From: a bacterium
GTDB lineage: Bacteria; Patescibacteriota; Minisyncoccia; UBA6257; JAGOQP01
DNA length: 45,740 nt
Direction of reading: 5' to 3'
Assembly: GCA_021801825.1 (NCBI GenBank)
Contig: JAJYXK010000013.1
Coordinates: 1 to 45,740, forward strand
Shown here: one piece after another, positions 40,142 to 45,740 of the stretch
Layout of the letters: the number at the start of each line of letters is the position of its first letter
Position numbering within the stretch: position 1 is the first letter of the stretch
Position numbers and translations under genes: made by a program
The notes under the pieces: generated by a model
What the model saw: only the letters and a program-made list of their open reading frames with translations
What the model was told of the DNA's origin: nothing
Databases searched by the model: none

Positions 40142-40969
40142 TTATAAAAGTTTTTGTTGAGCTTTATGATTTTTAATTCTTTTCTTGGCCATCTCGCAAT
40201 ATTCCGGCGAAAGGTCGATACCGATATAATGCCGGTTAAAATTTATAGCAGAAAGTGCGGTAGTGCCTGAACCCATAAATGGGTCCAGAATAATTTTTGC
40301 ATTTGTAGACGACACAATACGATCTATAAGATTTACAGGGAAAGCGGCCGGATGTTCGTTATTCATCTCCTGGGTAAATTCCCATACGTCACCGTGGCCA
40401 CTTGCCTTAGGTGATAATTTAAACTTAGGTTTGGCGATAAGATAGATCACTTCGTATGTCGGCACGAAGTAACCAGGATTAAAATTAAAACCGCCCTTTC
40501 TTCTCCAAATTATTATCTGGCGCACAGGAAAGCCACTTACAATATCCTGCCGATCCTGCAAAACACCTCCTTGTACTCGCCACTTGTGATTATAAAAAAT
40601 TGCGCCATCTTCGGGGATAATTCTCATCATCTCCGTTAAGCATTCACGTTGCCATTTCACATACTCATCATGAGGCATGCAATCGTCGTGATGTGAATAT
40701 CCATTTTGAAGAGCCGCATTTGCCCACTTACCCTTACTACCATTTTTCATTCCGTTACCAGTAGAGTTTTTGAGATTATATGGAGGTGAGGTCACTATCA
40801 AATCAACCGAACCATCGGGTATTTTTTTCATAATATCAACCGCGTTACCGCAGATGATTTTATTTAAAAAGTGATTAGGGTATTCTAACTTCATAACTTT
40901 GGATTTAATAGGACTCGTTTTGGTTCTTGTTTTTACTTGAGTTTCCATATTATTTTGAATGCTTTTCAT
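40142..40969 (-). CDS. DNA methyltransferase of the restriction-modification pair (probably N4-cytosine)
   Basis: The 275-residue protein has the catalytic motif TSPPYN at residues 60-65, before the AdoMet motif DPFMGSGTTALSAI at ~229, so it is a beta-class amino-methyltransferase. SPPY rather than DPPY suggests N4-cytosine methylation, which also fits partners of MvaI/BcnI enzymes. It protects host DNA from the nuclease encoded next. Its start overlaps the HTH gene by 20 bp; an alternative ATG lies at 40948. Confidence 0.88.
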   Translation of the reverse strand: MKSIQNNMETQVKTRTKTSPIKSKVMKLEYPNHFLNKIICGNAVDIMKKIPDGSVDLIVTSPPYNLKNSTGNGMKNGSKGKWANAALQNGYSHHDDCMPHDEYVKWQRECLTEMMRIIPEDGAIFYNHKWRVQGGVLQDRQDIVSGFPVRQIIIWRRKGGFNFNPGYFVPTYEVIYLIAKPKFKLSPKASGHGDVWEFTQEMNNEHPAAFPVNLIDRIVSSTNAKIILDPFMGSGTTALSAINFNRHYIGIDLSPEYCEMAKKRIKNHKAQQKLL

Positions 40970-41153
40970 TTTTCTTTTTTACATTACTCGTCTCCTCAAG
41001 AAAGGCATTGAGATCGGATTGCTTGATCCGCCAAACGCCCAATTTAGACGCTTTTAACCTGCCGGACTCGATGTAGCGAGTAACTGTGCGAGTATGTACT
41101 CTCAAAATTTCGGCAATTTCCTCAATGGTGAAAAGTTTTTCTATTTCGTTCAT
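40950..41153 (-). CDS. Small helix-turn-helix (excisionase-like) DNA-binding protein
   Basis: The 67-residue protein is an HTH_17/MerR-like domain: LFTIEEIAEILRVHTRTVTRYIESGRLKASKLGVWRIKQSDLNAFLEE, with the typical wing GVWRIKQSDL. I chose the ATG at 41153 (MNEIEKLFT), just before the domain; the track start at 41207 adds an unlikely tail. It is first in the restriction-modification operon, so it may control R-M expression or serve as the element's excisionase. The dyads upstream of it are candidate operators. Confidence 0.75.
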   Translation of the reverse strand: MNEIEKLFTIEEIAEILRVHTRTVTRYIESGRLKASKLGVWRIKQSDLNAFLEETSNVKKKNEKHSK

Positions 41154-41207
41154 AAAAATAAAATTAGTCGTTGATGCCATTTTACCGCTTCCGTATTCCA
41201 TTGTCAA

Positions 41208-41417
41208 AATAGTCGTATTTTGTCATAATACACTTATAGCTAATCTGATAAAGTTTAGTGAATGGGAGATGCAAAATGGGTCCGATTCACTAAATTTTCC
41301 GATTTTGCATAGTTTACATACTGTACTATGCAAAAAAGGGACTTTTCGCATAGTACAGTATAGTAAAAAAGGAAAAGTGAACTGGAAGTAATGATTAGGA
41401 TTACATCCAGTTAAAAA
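41208..41417. promoter_or_regulatory. Divergent intergenic region with nested and interleaved dyads
   Basis: Four exact inverted repeats lie in about 160 bp: TTTAGTGAAT/ATTCACTAAA (41254-41294), interleaved with ATGCAAAAT/ATTTTGCAT (41269-41310), then ATACTGTACTATGC/GCATAGTACAGTAT (41318-41361), and a hairpin AACTGGA.GTAAT/ATTAC.TCCAGTT (41380-41412) just before the ATG at 41418. It separates the minus-strand R-M operon from the plus-strand gene and looks like a multi-operator switch. Confidence 0.65.
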
Positions 41418-42104
41418 ATGAGTATGAAAATGAAAAAGGTCGCCAAGACTACCAGCTACAAATTTAATATAAGGAAACCGGTAGATTTTATGTCAACTTA
41501 CCGATTATCTGTAGCCACCACTGAAAAGATTTTGCGATCATCGATGAAATCTTCTGGTATATCTGACGGCGACCAGATCATAAAGCGCAATCAACCAGCG
41601 ATTGGGCTTCTTACCAAAGAAATTATAGAAACCAAACTCGAGGTAAAAAGTATCCGGTCCCTCTTGGAACGCAGAACGAGCAAGTTTGAGGGACTGACTG
41701 AATACGACCAGCATTTTATAAACACATTTGCCAAAGTAGCCGCTATTTCTTTCGCTGAATATTTTTCTCAAGGCAAAATCAAACCTGTTGAATTAAACCA
41801 GACAATTCTCCACTTGTCGGCCGAAGCCGATCTGTACCGTGATCCAAAAAGTAAGTACTGCTACCCTATGGGTAAAGAACAGTCTCGCCATCAAATAATT
41901 AAATATCTGATCGGCAAAGGGTATCAGGCCACATCAGATATCCGCATGGCTACCAGTGCCAAAAGCGACTCATCCGTCCGTTCTGCGATCATGAAAATAA
42001 ATGCCAAAGCCAAGCACGACCTAGAAATAGAGGAGAAATTGATTGAGGGCCGTCGCACTGATGGTTATCGCATCAATCCAGAATATAGAATTTTCTTGAA
42101 GTGA
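41418..42104 (+). CDS. Unrecognised basic protein, possible DNA-binding regulator
   Basis: The 228-residue protein is basic at the N-terminus (MSMKMKKVAKTTSYKFNIRK). A helical middle follows (LLTKEIIETKLEVKSIRSLLERR) and a C-terminal part that may be winged-helix (HQIIKYLIGKGYQATSDIRMATSAKSDSSVRSAIMKINAKAKHDL). No family is recognised. It starts 6 bp after a 33-nt hairpin and is followed by a strong terminator, so it forms its own unit. Position between the dyad region and the replication operon suggests control of element maintenance; this is inference. Confidence 0.6.
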   Translation: MSMKMKKVAKTTSYKFNIRKPVDFMSTYRLSVATTEKILRSSMKSSGISDGDQIIKRNQPAIGLLTKEIIETKLEVKSIRSLLERRTSKFEGLTEYDQHFINTFAKVAAISFAEYFSQGKIKPVELNQTILHLSAEADLYRDPKSKYCYPMGKEQSRHQIIKYLIGKGYQATSDIRMATSAKSDSSVRSAIMKINAKAKHDLEIEEKLIEGRRTDGYRINPEYRIFLK

Positions 42105-42140
42105 CGCTCGTAGTCCCCAAGTAATGTTAATAACTTTCCC

Positions 42141-42168
42141 GAAACGCTCACAAAATGAGCGTTTTTTG
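42141..42168 (+). terminator. Terminator after the 228-residue protein gene
   Basis: AACGCTCA-CAAAA-TGAGCGTT forms an 8-bp stem followed by TTTT. Confidence 0.85.
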
Positions 42169-42206
42169 TTTGCCAAAATTTCTCTGTGGACTATTTAAGG
42201 CATAGC

Positions 42207-42272
42207 GGGTCGTTCGCTACGATAAACACATATGTTAAGCGTAGAGCGAGTCAAACAATTAGCGAACGACCC
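42207..42272 (+). promoter_or_regulatory. 13-bp inverted repeat flanking a start codon
   Basis: GGGTCGTTCGCTA (42207-42219) and its exact complement TAGCGAACGACCC (42260-42272) enclose the ATG at 42232. The left arm overlaps a possible -10 box (TACGAT, 42218-42223). It could be a looped operator pair for a repressor or an mRNA stem trapping the start region. Confidence 0.6.
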
Positions 42273-42447
42273 CACTCTCTCTGATAAACAAATCGAGGAA
42301 ATCAGAGACGGCTTTTATATGCTCTCGCAAGTGATTTTTGAACAGTGGCAAGCTGAAAGAAATAAAGCCAAAGAAGCCGAGCAAAAAGATAATAAGGAAA
42401 TTAATAACCAAAATGAATATGAAAAACCAATCGGACAACAGCAATAA
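42232..42447 (+). CDS. Small acidic/helical protein, first gene of the replication-recombination operon
   Basis: The 71-residue protein is helical and charged: LSVERVKQLANDPTLSDKQIEEIRDGFYMLSQVIFEQWQAERNKAKEAEQK, with a Gln/Asn-rich end. No family is recognised; proteins of this kind often precede recombinase genes in CPR mobile elements. TACGAT lies eight bases before the ATG, so the mRNA may be leaderless. The next gene overlaps its end. Confidence 0.55.
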   Translation: MLSVERVKQLANDPTLSDKQIEEIRDGFYMLSQVIFEQWQAERNKAKEAEQKDNKEINNQNEYEKPIGQQQ

Positions 42448-42679
42448 TTTTATCACCAGTGACTTCTATGTAGCCGCTTTCTTGCTTGCCAGCAAATATA
42501 AGCTTGTCGGCATAAACAAAACTGATGTTCGTCGGTTTCGTTTTGTTTTTGTTGATCAGCCGGGACGGGTTCAATTCGTGGAAGGATATTTTTTGGGCTT
42601 TGTCGACGTGAACGTTAAAGAGTTTGTCTCGGCGATCAAGGAACTTAAATCGCTGATGTATAACGACGCGATCGGTTGA
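42413..42679 (+). CDS. DUF5659-like small protein
   Basis: The protein is about 88 residues from the ATG at 42413 (42419 is also possible). NFITSDFYVAAFLLASKYKLVGINKTDVRRFRFVFVDQPGRVQFVEGYFLG matches the short DUF5659 pattern known from mobile elements. The track start at 42338 lies within the preceding gene and gives a lysine-rich tail of no likely use, so I rejected it. It overlaps the previous gene by 35 bp. Function is unknown. Confidence 0.6.
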   Translation: MNMKNQSDNSNNFITSDFYVAAFLLASKYKLVGINKTDVRRFRFVFVDQPGRVQFVEGYFLGFVDVNVKEFVSAIKELKSLMYNDAIG

Positions 42680-42698
42680 AAATAACTGAATATGAAAT

Positions 42699-43472
42699 AT
42701 GGAAAATCTGCCATTCGAAATAGATAACAATGATTACGTAAAGCTTCCCAGAAGCATCAAGACCGCCCTTGTGGACGGCTATTTGAGTTTTGAGGAATAC
42801 TCGGTCCTCGTCTGGTTGTGGATCAATGCCAATCCCCGGATTGGCAAAGCCCACGTAAGCTACGCCGGACTTTCCAAGGATTTCAAGGAAAAATATTCCA
42901 AAAATCATATCAATCGACTGATGTTGAACCTGAAGCGAAAGAAGTGGATATGGTTTCCGGTACAACAAGGTCGCAGAAGTTCGTTCCATGTTGATATCGC
43001 CAATTATCCTTTATCTAACGGCGGTTTTGTAGAGCTTGAGAAGCGTATCAAACAGAAGTCCGGCAGAAGTGAGAGCGATATTGATAAGCAATTACCAGCA
43101 GAAGTACCTACAGAAGTCAGTGACATTCGGCAGAAGTTGGAAAGCGACAGAAACACTTTAGTGGATAGGTTTTCTTTCGGTTCGGAAAGTTCGCTCGGCA
43201 GAAGTTCCAAGAACGACAACGAAAATGAAAATAAAAACAAACGATCGAATCGTGGTCGACCCGTAAGAGAGTTCACTCCCAAGTCTTACGAGGAACAGAA
43301 ATGCTGGGAGATTGCCCAAGATCTGGGAGAAAAAGATATGACATTCATCCTATCGGCTCTCAAGAAATACGGACTGACAATAATTGAGGAAGCTTACCGG
43401 TCCGTCATGGATCAGCCGGATAATAAAATCCGAAGTCGAGGTGCTTATTTTAATCGTTTAATGAATCTCTAA
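42699..43472 (+). CDS. Winged-helix replication-initiator-like protein
   Basis: The 257-residue protein has an N-terminal winged-helix domain (residues ~1-105: YVKLPRSIKTALVDGYLSFEEYSVLVWLWINANP...NHINRLMLNLKRKKWIWFP), a low-complexity charged linker (~110-190) and a C-terminal helical domain (FTPKSYEEQKCWEIAQDLGEKDMTFILSALKKYG...NKIRSRGAYFNRLMNL), an arrangement like DnaD or phage O-type initiators. Seven copies of CAGAAGT lie in the part encoding the end of the first domain and the linker. Lambda O is the known precedent for an initiator whose gene contains its own origin. The call as initiator is inference; a transcription factor is the alternative. Confidence 0.6.
   Translation: MENLPFEIDNNDYVKLPRSIKTALVDGYLSFEEYSVLVWLWINANPRIGKAHVSYAGLSKDFKEKYSKNHINRLMLNLKRKKWIWFPVQQGRRSSFHVDIANYPLSNGGFVELEKRIKQKSGRSESDIDKQLPAEVPTEVSDIRQKLESDRNTLVDRFSFGSESSLGRSSKNDNENENKNKRSNRGRPVREFTPKSYEEQKCWEIAQDLGEKDMTFILSALKKYGLTIIEEAYRSVMDQPDNKIRSRGAYFNRLMNL
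42974..43205 (+). repeat. Iteron-like array: seven copies of CAGAAGT
   Basis: Exact copies start at 42974, 43053, 43064, 43099, 43111, 43131 and 43199, often preceded by GG (consensus GGCAGAAGT). Relative to the reading frame they fall in all three phases (2,0,2,1,1,0,2), giving different amino acids each time, so protein repetition does not explain them. Confidence 0.75.
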
Positions 43473-43473
43473 C

Positions 43474-43971
43474 ATGCCTAAACTCACTTACTTAAGACCA
43501 AAACATAAACGAGCCATAGAAATGAAATGGCAGGGTTCTCAGTACAAAGAAATTGCCAACGAGGTTGGAGTCTCGATTGATACGGTTAAATTCTGGTTTA
43601 GAGCGAATGGGTTTTTGAGAGAATCCTATAACACATACAGAGGCGAGCAAATTCTAAACAGGGACGTTCAGGAAAAACAAGAAAGAATAAAAGCACTTAC
43701 TGGCAATGGTTTGCCACAAAGCGCAACGAATATCATAGATTCTCTAAGTCTGCCGATCCGCAAAATGTTCCAGAAGCTACCGGCGAAAGAAAAAGATGCG
43801 GTGATGGAACGATTTTATGAATTGACTCGGGAGTCCGAGGAGAGAATGAATAACTACACTAAACGGCACCAACTCACACCAAATGACACCAAAAATGAGA
43901 AAGAAATAAATACACTTAGACCAGATAATGCCCAAAATAAGCCACCGGACCGAGCAAAATCATGCGAATAA
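43474..43971 (+). CDS. Helix-turn-helix protein (terminase-small/transposase-HTH-like)
   Basis: The 165-residue protein begins with an HTH of the kind found in transposases and small terminases: KHKRAIEMKWQGSQYKEIANEVGVSIDTVKFWFRANGF. A charged helical region follows (LPIRKMFQKLPAKEKDAVMERFYEL) and then a disordered Asn/Lys-rich tail. It starts 1 bp after the initiator-like gene's stop, so they are coupled. Likely a DNA-binding accessory of the element; exact role unknown. The spacer to the recombinase (43972-44100) contains two TTAAATnCAAC direct repeats. Confidence 0.65.
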   Translation: MPKLTYLRPKHKRAIEMKWQGSQYKEIANEVGVSIDTVKFWFRANGFLRESYNTYRGEQILNRDVQEKQERIKALTGNGLPQSATNIIDSLSLPIRKMFQKLPAKEKDAVMERFYELTRESEERMNNYTKRHQLTPNDTKNEKEINTLRPDNAQNKPPDRAKSCE

Positions 43972-44100
43972 CTACACTTAAATGCAACAAAATGCAGTTA
44001 AATACAACGTTTGAGCAGAAAATCCGAGCTGTGGGCAACTCGAGCTTAGCTTGTTCCACAAAATAGCGTATGTTGTGTGTTGAGAAATCTCTGAGAAAAT

Positions 44101-45681
44101 ATGATGAAAGGAATTATTTACACAAGAGTATCAAGCGACGAACAGGTCAAAGGCACCTCGCTGGAACACCAAGAGGAACTTTGCCGGAAATACTGCAAGG
44201 ACAAAGGCATTGAAGTTGACGTGGTTTTCCGTGAGGAAGGCGAAAGTGCCAAAGACCTGAGCTTACAGAACCGCAAAAAGTTTCTGGAAGCTCTCGAATT
44301 CTGTCGCAAGAACAAAGACAAGGTCCAAGCCTTCGTCGTTTTGCGTGTAGATAGATTTGCCCGTAATGCCGATGACCATTTTGCTATCAGAAAAATCCTG
44401 GCGACATACGGCACAACATTGCATTCAGTCACCGAACCAATCGGAAACGAGCCGGTGGCTAAGCTCTTGGAAACATTTCTTGCTGGCATTGCTGAATTTG
44501 ATAACGCTATCAGAAAACAAAGATGCAGTGACGGCATGTTGGCCAGAATCAATCAAGGCATTTATCCGTGGAAACCGCCGATTGGCTATAAGTGCGTCAA
44601 CTTCAAAAAGCACGGCGAGAAAAAGACCCACGCCGATCCACCGCACGAGCAGATATTCCCGATCATTCAAAGAGGACTGAAAGAATTTGCCCAAGGTCTG
44701 CACTCGCAAAGCGAGCTGATGAGAAAACTGGACGAATGGGGTCTCAAGGATTTAACCGGAAAGAAAAGCACTCCTCAGCTCGTAAGCCGATTAGTAACCA
44801 ACTATCTGAAATTTTATGCCGGCATAATTACCAATCCGTGGACAGGCAAAGATATTGAGGGCCAGCATATTCCGATGATTACCAAGGACGAGATGTATCA
44901 AATCAAAATGATCCTGACCGGTAAAAAGAGACTGGTGGCAAAATACAACATCTTCAACCCAGACTTTCCGCTGAGACGAACCGTGACCTGTGCCGTTTGT
45001 GGACGACCACTGACCGGAAGCGCGCCTCGAGGTGGGATGGGAGGACGATATAACTATTATCACTGCGGAAATAAGAATTGCTGTGTGTTTGGCAAAAGCA
45101 CACCCAAACTGGAACTGGAAAAGATGTTTTTTGAATATTTAGAGAGAGTTACTCCAAAACAAGCGTTTCTCGATATCTTCAAGGAAAGCGTGATCGATAT
45201 TTGGAAAGAGAAAGGCCAGAGATTTGAAATGGAAGCCGAGAAGTGGAAAAAGAAACTGGAAACGCTCGAGGCAAAGAAAAAACGCATCTACGAAATGCGT
45301 GAGGACGGTTCTTATACCAAAGAGGAGTTTGTGGAACGAAAAGATGAAATTGAAAACGAAATATCGACTACCAGAATATTATCAAACGAAGCCCGGATCG
45401 AGCAGTTTGATATTGAAGGATCAATCATTTATGCGACCAAGTTCATAAGCAATCTCGGCCGGCAATGGTTTGATCTTGTGCCACACTTACAGCCCAAGTT
45501 CCAGAAACTGGTCTTCCCGGAAGGAATACCGTTTGAATGGAAAAAAGGATTTGGAACTGCCAAATTAGCAGTCATTTACGAGATGAATCGGGAATTCTCG
45601 ACTGAAAATTCTGCTTTGGTGGACCGTAGGAGATTCGAACTCCTGACCTCGTCATTGCAAATGACGCGCTCTACCAACTAA
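44101..45681 (+). CDS. Large serine recombinase (site-specific integrase)
   Basis: The 526-residue protein has a resolvase/invertase catalytic domain (residues ~1-150) with the nucleophile serine in YTRVSSDEQ and VVLRVDRFARN. It is followed by a recombinase domain (GIYPWKPPIGYKC...), a zinc ribbon (CAVCGRPLTGSAPRGG...YHCGNKNCC) and a coiled coil (~375-440). It would integrate and excise the element. The last ~20 codons (VDRRRFELLTSSLQMTRSTN) are read from the opposite strand of the tRNA-Ala gene, so the C-terminus was probably set by the insertion site. An ATG-ATG pair opens the gene. Confidence 0.93.
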   Translation: MMKGIIYTRVSSDEQVKGTSLEHQEELCRKYCKDKGIEVDVVFREEGESAKDLSLQNRKKFLEALEFCRKNKDKVQAFVVLRVDRFARNADDHFAIRKILATYGTTLHSVTEPIGNEPVAKLLETFLAGIAEFDNAIRKQRCSDGMLARINQGIYPWKPPIGYKCVNFKKHGEKKTHADPPHEQIFPIIQRGLKEFAQGLHSQSELMRKLDEWGLKDLTGKKSTPQLVSRLVTNYLKFYAGIITNPWTGKDIEGQHIPMITKDEMYQIKMILTGKKRLVAKYNIFNPDFPLRRTVTCAVCGRPLTGSAPRGGMGGRYNYYHCGNKNCCVFGKSTPKLELEKMFFEYLERVTPKQAFLDIFKESVIDIWKEKGQRFEMEAEKWKKKLETLEAKKKRIYEMREDGSYTKEEFVERKDEIENEISTTRILSNEARIEQFDIEGSIIYATKFISNLGRQWFDLVPHLQPKFQKLVFPEGIPFEWKKGFGTAKLAVIYEMNREFSTENSALVDRRRFELLTSSLQMTRSTN

Positions 45682-45692
45682 GCTAACGGCCC
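45617..45692 (-). tRNA. tRNA-Ala (TGC anticodon), encoded CCA
   Basis: On the minus strand: acceptor GGGCCGT/ACGGTCC (one G-U), D-arm with AGCTTAGTTGGTAGAGC, anticodon arm GTCAT-TTGCAAT-type loop reading TGC, T-arm AGGAG-TTCGAAT-CTCCT, discriminator A and an encoded CCA (45617-45619). The serine recombinase ORF overlaps most of it on the other strand; it is the probable integration target. Confidence 0.93.
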
Positions 45693-45740
45693 ATATTAAA
45701 TTTTGTAAAGATCATCGGTCTCGCCTCTCGTCGTGCCGTC

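Noticed and set aside
42974-43205. CRISPR array or coding tandem repeat
   Set aside because: The unit is only 7-9 nt with irregular spacing, and it is read in different codon phases; no spacer pattern or cas gene is present.

Overview
The window reads as the chromosome of a Candidate Phyla Radiation (Patescibacteria, probably Parcubacteria-like) bacterium. The reasons are compact operons, a transketolase split in two, RpiB/Rpe/LDH fermentative carbon metabolism, a short zinc-ribbon bL28, an AspRS lacking the GAD insertion, a ComEC split into two ORFs, and a CobO-like protein with no cobalamin pathway beside it. TGA acts as an ordinary stop, so code 11 applies. This placement is inference from gene content; no rRNA gene is present.

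Layout. (1) 1-4.7 kb: two secreted proteins, one with a C-terminal T9SS-type sorting domain and one with three PKD domains. (2) 4.7-10.9 kb: an AT-rich accessory island bracketed by two copies of the same ~95-bp segment (3' end of the PKD gene plus its terminator). It carries a radical SAM/SPASM enzyme, a 45-residue seven-cysteine peptide and an HExxH protein on the + strand, which look like a RiPP locus. On the - strand is a tightly coupled five-gene operon: nucleotidyltransferase-like/deaminase fusion, DJ-1/PfpI, cupin, MNT-type nucleotidyltransferase and CYTH. (3) 11.0-27.5 kb: core genome. It holds the pentose-phosphate genes, a sugar kinase, ComEC parts, aspS, a nucleotide kinase, a compact structured RNA ahead of rpmB, an ATP-cone/nuclease fusion, an ABC exporter, L-LDH, two tRNA-Pro genes and an EMAP-like tRNA-binding protein. 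Several of these genes have a -10 box 6-10 nt before the ATG, implying leaderless mRNAs.

(4) About 27.6-45.7 kb: an integrative element ending in a serine recombinase that runs antisense into a tRNA-Ala(TGC) gene. Its cargo is, first, a one-strand thiol/metal module: P1B-type ATPase, two DsbA-like proteins, a membrane thioredoxin-fold protein, a cysteine-desulfurase-like enzyme and a transglutaminase-like protein. This module is bracketed by paired non-coding repeats. Second is a defence block: an MvaI/BcnI-type restriction-modification pair plus two HEPN-like proteins, the second broken by an IS982-like insertion with a TATATA target duplication. Third is a replication/recombination operon whose winged-helix gene contains seven CAGAAGT repeats spread over all three codon phases. 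That pattern suggests an origin embedded in an initiator gene.

The strongest candidates for undescribed biology are the RiPP locus, the ~125-nt structured RNA before rpmB, the embedded iteron-like array, and the HEPN pair attached to the restriction-modification system. All functional calls rest on motif recognition by eye; no database search was possible.
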